Of a stretch of 64,000 bases of DNA, positions 9,601 to 17,081 are shown piece by piece; position 1 is the stretch's first letter, and the number at the start of each line of letters is the position of its first letter. Source of the DNA: [Clostridium] innocuum (GTDB taxonomy: Bacteria > Bacillota_I > Bacilli_A > Erysipelotrichales > Erysipelotrichaceae); NCBI GenBank assembly GCA_012317185.1, contig CP048838.1, forward strand, positions 4,154,001-4,218,000, in the 5' to 3' direction. Both the position numbers and the translations under genes were made by a program. The notes below the pieces were generated by a model that saw only the letters and a list, made by a program, of their open reading frames with translations, searched no databases and was not told the DNA's origin.

Positions 9601-9668
9601 TTATGACTTCTGGTGCTGGGCTGGCAGGTATCTTCTTCTACAAACGCCGTAAAATGAAGAAATCATAA
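6624..9668 (+). CDS. Thioester-domain, SpaA/VaFE-repeat LPXTG-type surface adhesin
   Basis: Cell-wall-anchored protein of 1014 residues; start ATG 6624 chosen because AAAGGAG (6607-6613) precedes it and a signal peptide follows (MKKTWKRLCTGFLALATVV). N-terminal region (about 40-200) has AYCID and RQLVVW, the Cys and Gln motif pair of thioester domains that bond covalently to host or surface ligands. Then several SpaA/CnaB-type modules (APAGY, APNGY closures), and two near-identical VaFE repeats (IHTTAT..DTV..LVTFEELYD, about 700-940). A Pro/Glu-rich stalk leads to a sorting signal SPKTGD, hydrophobic helix and KRRKMKKS tail. It resembles collagen-adhesin-like cargo in C. difficile Tn916-like elements. 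First gene of the ICE and likely affects adhesion or mating contact (inference). Confidence 0.88.
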   Translation: MKKTWKRLCTGFLALATVVTALPTTPVHAESKQYWTESKERVGIVEKVMNDGSIGSTFNEGHLTVEGEDAYCIDINTDFKNGYKTRADASSRMSTDQISDVALSIEYVKQYTDSHSGISKNHAYLLRQLVVWQRLSVHLGWQCDNVRASYDEIQKATQDEVFSGAKAFVKENKGRYECGGYIYSGEGQELGQFWAKLNVGNAKLQKTSSNTSITDGNGNYSIAGATYGVFSDKDCTKQLATLTTDENGNTDVVEVKAGTVYIKELSAPAGYKVDKTVYSLKIEAGKTATLNVSDTPKVTDTLIELFKIDMETQKDNPQGNASLAGAEFTWKYYAGFYNKENLPAEATRTWVTKTIAETDRDGTTHYITKLADAYKVSGDSFYMQDGKAVLPLGTLTVEETKAPNGYLLEGAYMQAGDKSEQIKGLYLTQITEDGDLAVLSGSNQFSVSDKVIRGGVKIQKRDLETGDTKPQGSATLKDTDFDIISLNDNSVLVEGKLYKKNEVVKTIRTDIEGVASTSSDLLPYGKFRIVESEAPNGYLTDGAKPIDFTITENGKIVDLTDEAHSIYNQIKRGDIEGVKIGAGTHKRLADVPFRITSKTTGENHVVVTDDNGQFSTSADWASHKHNTNAGKTSEDGVWFGTSEPDDSKGALPYDTYIIEELRSDSNKGFELIPPFEIVVSRNNLVIDLGTLTDEYEKEISIHTTATSKDGEKTILAGKEITIVDTVKLDGLTKGTKYQLKGWQMLKEENAELLIDGKRVENDYTFVADDEEMKVEISYTFNASALGGKNLVTFEELYDLSNPDEPVKVAEHKDIEDDGQTVLITERIIKIHTTATDKDGNKELEAGKDVTIIDTVTLEGLEIGTQYKLVGWQMLKEENAELLINGKRVESDYTFTADSETMKVEVAFTFDATSLDGKQLVTFEELYDLSNPDEPKKVTEHKDIEDKGQTITFKEKSEEPEKPETPPTPEKPNRPSDSPKTGDNTNLYGLLALLMTSGAGLAGIFFYKRRKMKKS

Positions 9669-9906
9669 GGCAGTAACGGTATGAGGAAAGAAAAATCACG
9701 CTCTCCGCCGAAGCGGTCAAACGGCAGACTTCCGCTTATTCTGGCTTGTCTGCCTACAACCTGCAAGAACACGGATAGTCAAGGGTGCGTAAGCATTGAT
9801 TTTACCCTTTACTATCTGTGGGATTGCTGGTACTTCCCAAACCGCCAGAATAAGAAATCATAATCAATTAACTTATCAAAAATAGAAAGAAACGAGGTAA
9901 AACACT
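9669..9906 (+). other. Gap after adhesin with a spaced inverted repeat
   Basis: Contains CTTATTCTGGC (9735-9745) and its exact inverse GCCAGAATAAG (9844-9854) about 100 nt apart, followed by AACGAGG, the ribosome site of the next gene. A 60-codon open frame here has unusual composition and no homology I recognise; I treat the stretch as non-coding. Role unknown. Confidence 0.5.
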
Positions 9907-10233
9907 ATGGAAATGAAATATGTCGTGCCAGATATGGCACAGTCTTTTGGAACTCTTGAATTTGCAGGCGAAAGCGAGCCAGTCTTTGAAAGAGATAAAA
10001 ATAACCGCAGGGTCTTAGCCAGACGAAGCTATAACCTTTATTCTGACGTACAGAAAGGCGAAAATGTTGTGGTAGAAATTCCCGTGCAGGCTGGCGAAAA
10101 GCATTTCAAGTATGAGCAGAAAGTAAAACTTGTCAATCCGAAGTTATACGGCAGAGGTTATGCAATCGGGGATATGGGACATACCGATTATGTGTTAGTT
10201 GCTGATGATATTGTAGCAGTTGAAGAAAAGTAA
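9907..10233 (+). CDS. DUF961 protein, Tn916 Orf23-like
   Basis: 108 residues, DUF961/YdcP family, small conserved protein at the start of the conjugation module of Tn916/ICEBs1-type elements. In ICEBs1 the related HelP proteins assist element replication as helicase processivity factors; that role here is by analogy. Visible family pattern: SFGTLEFAGE near 14-23, RRSYNLYSDVQ about 38-48, and the C-terminal VADDIV. Sixteen bases separate it from its paralogue downstream. Confidence 0.85.
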   Translation: MEMKYVVPDMAQSFGTLEFAGESEPVFERDKNNRRVLARRSYNLYSDVQKGENVVVEIPVQAGEKHFKYEQKVKLVNPKLYGRGYAIGDMGHTDYVLVADDIVAVEEK

Positions 10234-10248
10234 AGGAGTGAAGAATTT

Positions 10249-10632
10249 ATGAGATTATCAAACGGGTTTGTTATTGACAAAGAGAAAACATTTGGAGAAT
10301 TGAAATTTACAGCGGTGCGTGATGTGTTCTTGCAGAACGAGGACGGGACACCGAGTACCCAGCTTAAAAAGCGTATCTATGATTTGAAGTGCAGTCTGCA
10401 TGGTGGAATTATCCCCGTGTCCGTACCGCCAGAAGTACCGTTAAGGGAATTTCCGTACAATGCAGTTGTGGAGCTTGTCAATCCAGTAGCCGATACGGTA
10501 TCACGAAAGACCTATACGGGTGCAGATGTGGACTGGTATGTAAAAGCAGAGGATATTGTATTGAAGAATAAAGGCAACCAGAACGCAGGCAATCCACAGA
10601 ACCCTACACCGCAGGGACAGCCGAAAAAATAG
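10249..10632 (+). CDS. DUF961 protein, Tn916 Orf22-like
   Basis: 127 residues, second DUF961 paralogue (TFGELKFTAVRDV near 13-25, RIYDLKCSLHGG, VKAEDIV), with a Gln/Asn/Pro-rich tail. Same likely role as its neighbour: an auxiliary protein in ICE replication/transfer. Preceded by AAAGGAGTGAAG. Confidence 0.85.
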   Translation: MRLSNGFVIDKEKTFGELKFTAVRDVFLQNEDGTPSTQLKKRIYDLKCSLHGGIIPVSVPPEVPLREFPYNAVVELVNPVADTVSRKTYTGADVDWYVKAEDIVLKNKGNQNAGNPQNPTPQGQPKK

Positions 10633-10652
10633 GCTTGTTAGATAGATTTTTG

Positions 10653-10681
10653 TTGTAGAGGATATACGGAACTGCTATAAT
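10653..10681 (+). promoter_or_regulatory. Promoter of lipoprotein cassette
   Basis: TTGTAG (10653-10658), 17-nt spacer, TATAAT (10676-10681). The same TTGTAG-17-TATAAT arrangement, with similar flanks, precedes the second small cassette at 14858. Confidence 0.75.
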
Positions 10682-10725
10682 ATGGGTATGAAGTAAGCGA
10701 AAATTAGAAATTGTGGAGGTAAACT

Positions 10726-11139
10726 ATGAGAAAGTATGTAGGAATGGTATTAGCCTTAATTTGTATTGTAACTCTAACTGCTTGTGGTAGCGACAAAAAA
10801 ATCACTTTACCAGAATTAGAAAAAATTACAGAAATTGAAATTATTAAAAATACTTCTGAAAGAGGAAAGAAAGTTACTGGAAAAGAGGAAATATCAAAAA
10901 TAATTAGTGAATTAAAAGATAATTCTGAAAGCACTAAAAAAGAAAGTGTTAGCGATGAACCTACAAATACAGAAGATTATATTTGCATTAAATTTTATCA
11001 TGATAATGCAGATGACAGTCCAAGTATAGTATATTTATATAAAGACAAAGATGATAGTTTTATTGAACAACCTTATTCTGGTATTTGGAAGTTAAAAAAT
11101 GAAATATTTGATAATATAAGTGAAAATCTTATAGAGTAA
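10726..11139 (+). CDS. Small lipoprotein, function unknown (ICE cassette)
   Basis: 137 residues with a lipoprotein signal: MRKYVGMVLALICIVTLTAC, lipobox LTAC with Cys20, so membrane-anchored on the outside. The mature part is Lys/Glu-rich and has no domain I recognise. Markedly more AT-rich than the backbone genes on either side, and framed by its own promoter and terminator, so it looks like an independently acquired cargo gene in the orf22-orf21 gap. A role in surface exclusion or immunity is possible but unsupported. Confidence 0.8.
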   Translation: MRKYVGMVLALICIVTLTACGSDKKITLPELEKITEIEIIKNTSERGKKVTGKEEISKIISELKDNSESTKKESVSDEPTNTEDYICIKFYHDNADDSPSIVYLYKDKDDSFIEQPYSGIWKLKNEIFDNISENLIE

Positions 11140-11185
11140 TTTGAAAAGAAACTCCCAGTTTGACAACCTCATATCCATATACACA

Positions 11186-11217
11186 AAGCAGTTAGTCTTA
11201 GGATTGACTGCTTTTTT
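11186..11217 (+). terminator. Terminator of lipoprotein cassette
   Basis: AGCAGTTAGTC..GATTGACTGCT followed by TTTTTT. The same sequence, including the upstream CATATCCATA.ACACAAAGCAGTT, recurs at 15671-15702 after the second cassette. Confidence 0.85.
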
Positions 11218-11243
11218 CATACCCAGAAAGGAGTGATTGATTT

Positions 11244-12623
11244 ATGCGTAAGATTTGGAACAAAGGACACCGTATCAGAGCCAGCGACAAGAACCTTGTC
11301 TACCACTTTTCCATAGGAACGCTTCTGTTTGTATTCGTGGCGGTTCTCCTGCTATTGAATATAAAACAGCTCATGCGTACCGATTGGGAGCATTTCAGCT
11401 TGTTAGAGAACGGCTTGACGCTTTCCACTTACAACTTCATAACCATACTGATAGCGACTGGTGTTTGTGCATTGGTCGCTTTGCTGTATTACCGTTTCTG
11501 TTACGACAGTTTCAAGAAGCTCCTGCACCGTCAAAAGCTGGCAAGAATGATACTGGAAAATAAGTGGTATGAAGCCGATACCGTACAAGACAGCGTTTTT
11601 TTTACTGACCTGCAAAGCAGATCAAGGGAAAAAATCGTCTGGTTTCCAAAAATTTATTATCAAATGGAAAAGGGACTGCTTCATATCCGCTGTGAAATTA
11701 CGCTGGGGAAATATCAAGACCAGCTTTTACGGTTAGAGGATAAATTGGAAAGTGGCTTGTATTGTGAGCTAACCGACAAGACCCTGCATGACGGCTATAT
11801 TGAATATACCCTGCTTTATGATATGATAGCGAACCGCATTACCATTGATGAAGTACGGGCAGAAAACGGCTGTCTTAGATTGATGAAAAATCTTGTCTGG
11901 GAATATGACGCACTCCCTCACGCTCTGATTGCTGGTGGGACTGGTGGCGGTAAAACCTATTTTCTGCTGACGCTCATTGAAGCCTTACTGCATACCAACG
12001 CTGTCCTTTATATCTTAGACCCGAAGAACGCTGACCTTGCGGACTTGGGAACAGTTATGGGAAATGTGTATCACACCAAAGAAGAAATGATAGATTGCGT
12101 CAATGCCTTTTATGAGGGCATGGTACAGCGAAGTGAGGAAATGAAGCGACACCCGAACTATAAGACGGGCGAAAACTACGCCTATCTGGGACTGCCACCC
12201 TGCTTTCTTATCTTTGATGAATATGTGGCATTTTTTGAAATGCTGGGGACGAAAGAAAGCGTGAGCTTACTTAGCCAGTTAAAGAAAATCGTTATGTTAG
12301 GACGACAAGCAGGATATTTCCTTATCGTTGCCTGCCAGCGTCCAGACGCAAAGTATTTCTCGGACGGTATCAGAGATAACTTCAATTTTCGTGTGGGATT
12401 GGGGCGTATCAGCGAACTAGGTTACGGTATGCTGTTCGGTTCAGATGTGAAAAAACAGTTTTTTCAGAAGCGTATCAAGGGACGTGGCTATTGTGATGTG
12501 GGAACAAGCGTTATCAGTGAAATTTACACGCCTTTAGTCCCGAAAGGACATGATTTTTTACAGACTATCGGCAGACTTGCACAAGACAGACAAGTTATGC
12601 CAGAACAACAAGAAAAGGAGTGA
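11244..12623 (+). CDS. FtsK/SpoIIIE-type conjugation coupling ATPase (Orf21/TcpA)
   Basis: 459 residues; brings the processed ICE DNA to the transfer channel at the membrane and drives its translocation. Two N-terminal membrane helices (about 21-40 and 64-83), then an FtsK-type motor with Walker A GGTGGGKT (231-238) and Walker B FLIFDE (321-326). The motif VACQRPD after the Walker B is typical of this family. Good ribosome site (AAAGGAGTGATTGATTT). Positioned as Tn916 orf21, directly before the oriT-like region. Confidence 0.93.
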   Translation: MRKIWNKGHRIRASDKNLVYHFSIGTLLFVFVAVLLLLNIKQLMRTDWEHFSLLENGLTLSTYNFITILIATGVCALVALLYYRFCYDSFKKLLHRQKLARMILENKWYEADTVQDSVFFTDLQSRSREKIVWFPKIYYQMEKGLLHIRCEITLGKYQDQLLRLEDKLESGLYCELTDKTLHDGYIEYTLLYDMIANRITIDEVRAENGCLRLMKNLVWEYDALPHALIAGGTGGGKTYFLLTLIEALLHTNAVLYILDPKNADLADLGTVMGNVYHTKEEMIDCVNAFYEGMVQRSEEMKRHPNYKTGENYAYLGLPPCFLIFDEYVAFFEMLGTKESVSLLSQLKKIVMLGRQAGYFLIVACQRPDAKYFSDGIRDNFNFRVGLGRISELGYGMLFGSDVKKQFFQKRIKGRGYCDVGTSVISEIYTPLVPKGHDFLQTIGRLAQDRQVMPEQQEKE

Positions 12624-12633
12624 AAGAATAACT

Positions 12634-13038
12634 ATGGGTTATTTACAAATGCAACTAATGAATGAAACAACAGAAACAATTACAATCGGTATTTGCTTAA
12701 ACATTGATAAATTTTATGCTGATTTAGATTTTACGGCAAATAGCGACTTTGAAAAATGGGACGAATACCCTATTGAGCGTTTCCATGAAAAAGTGAGAGT
12801 AATTTTAGAAGAAATGGAAAACAAACAGCAGGAATTACCGCTGTTATTTTCTATTCCTCTGGACGAAGAAATGTCATTCCTAAATATTACATTTTGCTAC
12901 AATTTCATTGTCATGGATAAAGCTTTGTTTCTGCATACACAACATGAATTTGAACTTGATAGCGAAGCCTTAGAAGTATGCAGGAATGAAGATATAGGCT
13001 GTGTTGTGCTGTATCTCGGTATGAATACTGTTATGTAG
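12634..13038 (+). CDS. Hypothetical protein between orf21 and oriT
   Basis: 134 residues starting at ATG 12634 behind AAAAGGAGTGAAAG; a longer reading would overlap orf21 out of frame without its own ribosome site. Acidic, probably cytoplasmic, no motif recognised. Not part of the canonical Tn916 set, so likely lineage-specific cargo. Confidence 0.7.
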   Translation: MGYLQMQLMNETTETITIGICLNIDKFYADLDFTANSDFEKWDEYPIERFHEKVRVILEEMENKQQELPLLFSIPLDEEMSFLNITFCYNFIVMDKALFLHTQHEFELDSEALEVCRNEDIGCVVLYLGMNTVM

Positions 13039-13284
13039 GCTCATACCGCAAGGCAGGACGGGACGGCGACGTGCGAAGCGAAAGGCGACGGCACGGACTA
13101 GCCGTTGCTGGTGTGGCGTAAGCCACGCCAGCAGGTAAAACCCCTCGGTATCTAACAGAGGGGTACGTTTGCAAATGGACAAAAGACAAAAAACATAGGA
13201 AACATAAGGCTTCTGGCATGGTTTCCTAGCAAAAATCGACTGTGAAGTCGTCTTAAAAAACTTCACACTTTACAGATTGGGGGT
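13039..13284 (+). other. Probable ICE origin of transfer (oriT) region
   Basis: Lies between orf21 and orf20, where the Tn916 oriT maps. Holds a 12-bp-stem hairpin TGCTGG..CCAGCA (13106-13133), then ACCCCTC-GGTATCTAACA-GAGGGGT (13140-13164). The GGTATCTAACA core resembles what I recall of the Tn916 nick region. A further GTGAAGT..ACTTCAC inverted repeat lies near 13241-13267. Several overlapping IRs in non-coding sequence fit relaxase and host-factor loading. Nick position not determined. Confidence 0.7.
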
Positions 13285-14481
13285 ATGGTTCTGAATGAAG
13301 AACAATGGATAAAAGAATTACGGGAGAAACGGATTGCTTACGGTATCTCACAAGGCAGGCTGGCGGTGGCTTCTGGTATCACAAGGGAATATCTCAACAA
13401 GATAGAAAGCGGAAAAATGAAGCCGTCAAAGGAACTTCTGGAAACTCTGCATAAGGAACTGGCAAGGTTCAATCCAGAAGCACCGCTTACCATGCTGTTT
13501 GATTATGTGAAAATTCGTTTTCCCACGCTGGATATACAGCACATCATCAAAGATATATTAAAACTGAATATCAATTATATGCTCCATGAAGATTACGGAC
13601 ATTACAGTTATACGGAGCATTATTCTTTAGGGGACATCTTTATCTATACGTCGGCTGACGAAGAAAAAGGTGTCCTTTTAGAGTTAAAGGGGCGTGGTTG
13701 CAGGCAGTTTGAAAGTTACCTGTTAGCACAACAAAGAAGCTGGTATGACTTTCTCATGGACGCACTCGTAGACGGTGGCGTGATGAAGCGTATCGACCTT
13801 GCTATCAACGACCATACGGGCATTTTGGATATTCCAGAGCTTGCGGAAAAATGCAGGAAACGGGAATATATTGGAAAGTCCAGAAGCTATAAGTTTTATC
13901 AGTCGGGCGAGCTTATCAAGCACAGAGAGGACGACAGAGAATATATGGGACGTACCCTTTATCTTGGTTCGCTGAAATCTGATGTATATTTCTGTATCTA
14001 TGAAAAGGACTATGAGCAGTACGGCAAGTTAGGGACACCGCTGGAAGAAGCAGACATTATCAACCGTTTTGAGATACGGCTTCGGAATGAACGAGCCTAT
14101 TATGCAGTACGAGATTTGCTGACTTATTATGACGCAGAGCAGACCGCATTTTCTATCATCAATCAGTATGTGCGGTTTGTTGATGAAGAACCAGACAAGC
14201 GAAAAAATGACTGGAAACTCAATGACCGCTGGGCTTGGTTTATTGGCGATAACAGACAGAGCTTGAAGCTGACGACAAAGCCAGAGCCTTACACCTTAGA
14301 CCGTACATTGCGGTGGGTACAAAGGCAGGTAGCACCAACCTTGAAAATGCTGAAAAAGATTGATAAGGGAAACGGTACAGACTACATGGAAACAATCGAA
14401 CAGCAGGCAAAGCTCACAGAAAAGCATGAAATGATAATCAAACAGCAGACGACCCCTGCAAAAGATTTGGTGGAAAGTTAG
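13285..14481 (+). CDS. Replication initiation/relaxase protein (Orf20, Rep_trans) with N-terminal HTH
   Basis: 398 residues. N-terminal XRE-type helix-turn-helix (about 8-60: ISQGRLAVASGITREYLNKIE), then the Rep_trans domain of Tn916 Orf20 type, which nicks oriT and starts single-strand transfer and rolling-circle replication. The RIDLAIND stretch (about 171-178) and a downstream Tyr-rich segment (KSRSYKFYQSG) correspond to the conserved Rep_trans core. Start ATG 13285 follows TTGGGGGT. Directly downstream of the oriT-like region it should act on. Confidence 0.9.
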   Translation: MVLNEEQWIKELREKRIAYGISQGRLAVASGITREYLNKIESGKMKPSKELLETLHKELARFNPEAPLTMLFDYVKIRFPTLDIQHIIKDILKLNINYMLHEDYGHYSYTEHYSLGDIFIYTSADEEKGVLLELKGRGCRQFESYLLAQQRSWYDFLMDALVDGGVMKRIDLAINDHTGILDIPELAEKCRKREYIGKSRSYKFYQSGELIKHREDDREYMGRTLYLGSLKSDVYFCIYEKDYEQYGKLGTPLEEADIINRFEIRLRNERAYYAVRDLLTYYDAEQTAFSIINQYVRFVDEEPDKRKNDWKLNDRWAWFIGDNRQSLKLTTKPEPYTLDRTLRWVQRQVAPTLKMLKKIDKGNGTDYMETIEQQAKLTEKHEMIIKQQTTPAKDLVES

Positions 14482-14493
14482 GAGTGATAAAAA

Positions 14494-14628
14494 ATGTGGG
14501 TATTATTAAAAGACTTCCTGCTGGTATCTATGGGAATGGGTATCGGCGTAGTCTTGATGTGTATTTTGAATGTCGGCAAAGAAGCTGACTGTGAAACGAA
14601 ACAATTAGAAGAAAGTGAGGACAATTAA
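14494..14628 (+). CDS. Small membrane protein (DUF3789-like)
   Basis: 44 residues, MWVLLKDFLLVSMGMGIGVV: one hydrophobic helix and an acidic C-terminal tail. Ribosome site GGAGTGATAAAA. Its stop TAA is immediately followed by the next start codon (translational coupling). A small protein of this type recurs after orf20 in Tn916-like elements; function unknown. Confidence 0.75.
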   Translation: MWVLLKDFLLVSMGMGIGVVLMCILNVGKEADCETKQLEESEDN

Positions 14629-14850
14629 ATGAATTTCGGACAAAATTTGTATCAATGGTTTTTATCAAATGCACAGAGCTTAGTGCTTATGGCGATCGTG
14701 GTTATCGGTATCTACTTAGGTTTCAAGCGTGAGTTTTCCAAACTTATCGGCTTCTTGGTAGTTGCCTTAATTGCTGTCGGCTTGGTATTCAATGCTGGCG
14801 GTGTAAAAGATGTACTGTTAGAGCTGTTTAACAAAATCATCGGTGCATAA
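14629..14850 (+). CDS. TcpD-like conjugation membrane protein
   Basis: 73 residues with two hydrophobic helices (about 17-31, 40-54). Small integral membrane component of the Tcp/Tn916 mating channel by position and pattern. Coupled to the preceding gene with no gap. Confidence 0.7.
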   Translation: MNFGQNLYQWFLSNAQSLVLMAIVVIGIYLGFKREFSKLIGFLVVALIAVGLVFNAGGVKDVLLELFNKIIGA

Positions 14851-14857
14851 AAATTTA

Positions 14858-14886
14858 TTGTAGTGCTGATATGAGAATGTTATAAT
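14858..14886 (+). promoter_or_regulatory. Promoter of DUF3781/GyrI-like cassette
   Basis: TTGTAG (14858-14863), 17-nt spacer, TATAAT (14881-14886): the same boxes and spacing as the promoter at 10653. Confidence 0.75.
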
Positions 14887-14935
14887 TGGGATATAAAACA
14901 TACAAATAAATTGCTGAAAAATGAGGTATCAAAAT

Positions 14936-15178
14936 ATGGAAAATGAATTACTGGAAAACTTAGGAAGACTTCACACAACTGAACTTGGCGTTATTAGAAT
15001 TAAAAAGAACTTATCTTTGAATGTAGAAAATGTAATTGAATGGTGCAAAGAAAAAATTAGCCTTTCTAATGCGGAAATCACAAGAAAAGGAAAAAACTGG
15101 TATATAACGATTGATAATTGTATTATAACAGTAAATGCGTACAGTTATACCGTTATCACTGCTCACAAGGTAAAATGA
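14936..15178 (+). CDS. DUF3781 family protein
   Basis: 80 residues; ATG 14936 chosen because GAGG lies 9 nt upstream, while an ATG at 14921 overlaps that site. Pattern typical of DUF3781: LGVIRIKKNL, VIEWCKEKI, RKGKNWYITI, ITVNAYSYTVITAHK. Function unknown; the family often sits next to regulators or effector-binding proteins, as here. Its TGA overlaps the next ATG (ATGA). Confidence 0.75.
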   Translation: MENELLENLGRLHTTELGVIRIKKNLSLNVENVIEWCKEKISLSNAEITRKGKNWYITIDNCIITVNAYSYTVITAHKVK

Positions 15179-15645
15179 TAAATTTTTCTATAAAGGAATT
15201 AAACGCATTTGCAGTTATTGGGCAAGAAGTAGAACTGACTAATTATCAAAAAAAGAATATTCAGATTAGTACACAGTTTTGGAGAAAGTTTAACAGTAGT
15301 TTGAAAAAAGCGTATCTTTCACAATCGGGAAATTGGGTAAAATATGCTTTTATGGAAAGAAGAAATGGAAAACTTTATTATTTCTGTTCTATTCCCCAAA
15401 GAACCATTACCCCAGAGGGCTTTCTGTATAAAGAAATACCGTCTTATAAATATTTGGTTGTGGAACATATTGGTGCTATGGAAAAAATATATGAAACTTA
15501 TGGAAAAATTTATCAGGAAATTATTCCTAATACACCATATACCCCTATAAAAAATATTATCCTGCACTTTGAAAAATATGATTACCGTTTCCATTGGAAT
15601 AGAGATAATTCAGTTATTGAAATTTGGATACCTATTCAAGATTAA
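15175..15645 (+). CDS. GyrI-like/effector-binding domain protein
   Basis: 156 residues, starting in the ATGA overlap with the DUF3781 gene. Stand-alone effector-binding fold as in AraC/MerR regulators and GyrI: FAVIGQEVELTN near the N-terminus, QFWRKFN, YLVVEHIGAMEKIYETYGKIYQE and a C-terminal FEKYDYRFHW..SVIEIWIPI. Such proteins bind small molecules, sometimes giving drug protection. No DNA-binding domain, so not itself a regulator. Confidence 0.75.
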   Translation: MINFSIKELNAFAVIGQEVELTNYQKKNIQISTQFWRKFNSSLKKAYLSQSGNWVKYAFMERRNGKLYYFCSIPQRTITPEGFLYKEIPSYKYLVVEHIGAMEKIYETYGKIYQEIIPNTPYTPIKNIILHFEKYDYRFHWNRDNSVIEIWIPIQD

Positions 15646-15670
15646 AAACAATTTCATATCCATACACACA

Positions 15671-15702
15671 AAGCAGTTGGTCTTAGGATTGACTGCTTTT
15701 TT
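15671..15702 (+). terminator. Terminator of DUF3781/GyrI-like cassette
   Basis: AGCAGTTGGTC..GATTGACTGCT plus TTTTTT, nearly identical (one substitution within the stem) to the terminator at 11186-11217, with the same ATATCCATA.ACACA prefix. Confidence 0.85.
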
Positions 15703-15732
15703 CTTACCTAAAAATCAGATTGGAGTGATGAA

Positions 15733-15960
15733 ATGAACGATATTTTTAAGGATATGCAGGCAAAAGTCGGCTGTGAATATCTTTCCGACATGCCCTTTTA
15801 CAAGCGTGAAGTATGGCAGGAAATGAAACGGCTGAGCCCTGCCGACTATCCTAAAAAACAACTGGAAGATTTTTCTGTCTATGTTTTTGGTATGTCCTAC
15901 CAGATATTACAGGCAGTTATGAAACAACAGAGAGGAAGTGAAAAACAATGTATGAATTAA
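15733..15960 (+). CDS. Small hypothetical protein upstream of ardA
   Basis: 75 residues behind TTGGAGTGATGAA; overlaps the following ardA start by 13 nt, so coupled. Mixed charge, no recognised motif; small genes of this kind precede antirestriction genes in related ICEs. Possibly an accessory in early transfer. Confidence 0.6.
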   Translation: MNDIFKDMQAKVGCEYLSDMPFYKREVWQEMKRLSPADYPKKQLEDFSVYVFGMSYQILQAVMKQQRGSEKQCMN

Positions 15961-16445
15961 GAGTACAGATTGAAGCTGTCCCAACAGTCGAGGGCGATAT
16001 ACTATCCGCATGGTTTACCCTGCCGATTGACGAGGAACTCTTTTCTGAAAGGCTGGGCGTGGACGCAGAAAGCAATGATTACCGTATCACAGAAAAGGAA
16101 CTGCCCTTTGCCGAGGAAGTGGACGAAGATACTACGGTGGATAGGCTCAATGATTTTTACTACACTTATGAAAGCCTGCCAGCCGATTTGAAAGAGGACT
16201 ACGGGGAGCTGATGTGCCACTTTACCAGCCTTGAGGAACTGCACCAGCACCGACACGACATTATCCACTATTCATGGTGTAAGAACATGGCTGATGTGGC
16301 GAAACATCTGCTAGACAACGACCCTGCCTTTGCAGAGATTGACGAACGCCTAGTCCGATACTTCAATTTTGAAGCCTACGGACAGTATCTTGACGACAAT
16401 GGAAAATTCATAGAAACGGAACACGGTATCTACGAACTTCCATAG
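15948..16445 (+). CDS. ardA: Antirestriction protein ArdA (copy 1)
   Basis: 165 residues. DNA-mimic that blocks type I restriction enzymes when the ICE enters a new host; strongly acidic throughout, with the family pattern SAWFTLPIDEELFSERLG and FNFEAYGQYLDDNG. Ribosome site AGAGGAAGTG. Followed at 16 nt by a second, divergent ArdA. Confidence 0.88.
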   Translation: MYELRVQIEAVPTVEGDILSAWFTLPIDEELFSERLGVDAESNDYRITEKELPFAEEVDEDTTVDRLNDFYYTYESLPADLKEDYGELMCHFTSLEELHQHRHDIIHYSWCKNMADVAKHLLDNDPAFAEIDERLVRYFNFEAYGQYLDDNGKFIETEHGIYELP

Positions 16446-16460
16446 AAATGAGGTGGTCTA

Positions 16461-16967
16461 ATGAGCGTTGATGATATGGCAGTCTATATCGCAAATTTAG
16501 GGGATTATGTTGAGGGCGGTGTCAAAGGGGCGTGGTTTCATTTTCCACTCGACGAGGAAGAAATCGCAGAGCGTATCGGGCTGAATGGTCGTTATGAAGA
16601 ATACGTTATCCACGATAGCGAAAACTTCCCTTGCGAGTTGGAAGAATATACGTCCATAGAAGAACTAAACCGTATCTATGAGCTGATACAAGACTTTCCA
16701 GAGGAAGTGTTAGATAATCTTGACGATTTTATTTCCTACTATAGCGACCTTGAAGAACTGGCAGACCATATTGGCGATATTATCTGCTATTCGGGGTGTG
16801 AAACAATGGAAGATGTTGCGTATCAGAAGATTTATGAAGAAAATGTACTTGGGGAAATACCGCCTGCCTTTTTCCATTACATAGATTGTGAAGCCTATGG
16901 CAGAGATATTGAAATTCAAGACTATTTTGTAAAAACAAGGTACGGTATGTGTGAAATCAAACGATAA
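16461..16967 (+). CDS. Antirestriction protein ArdA (copy 2, Orf18-like)
   Basis: 168 residues, ArdA family: GAWFHFPLDEEEIAERIG, acidic helices, DCEAYGRDIEIQDYF. Tn916 carries one ArdA (Orf18); here two diverged copies are in tandem, which may widen the range of restriction systems blocked or reflect the dimeric mode of action (inference). Confidence 0.88.
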   Translation: MSVDDMAVYIANLGDYVEGGVKGAWFHFPLDEEEIAERIGLNGRYEEYVIHDSENFPCELEEYTSIEELNRIYELIQDFPEEVLDNLDDFISYYSDLEELADHIGDIICYSGCETMEDVAYQKIYEENVLGEIPPAFFHYIDCEAYGRDIEIQDYFVKTRYGMCEIKR

Positions 16968-17020
16968 GCTGGAAGATCAGCAACAAGAACTGTTGCTACT
17001 GACAGCGATTTTATATTGAG

Positions 17021-17050
17021 GGACAGTCTGAAAATGGCTGTCCTTTTCCA
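17021..17050 (+). terminator. Terminator/attenuator before tcpE
   Basis: GGACAG-TCTGAAAATGG-CTGTCC followed by TTTTCCATTT, ending just before the tcpE ribosome site. It shares the GGA..AAAATG..TCCTTTTC layout with the hairpin at 6534-6555 before the adhesin. Confidence 0.7.
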
Positions 17051-17081
17051 TTTAGAAATTTACGAAAGGAGCTGGAAGAAC

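Noticed and set aside
9681..9863. 60-codon open frame after the adhesin gene
   Set aside because: Weak ribosome site, odd composition (many Arg, Pro, Cys) and it contains the inverted repeat; treated as non-coding.
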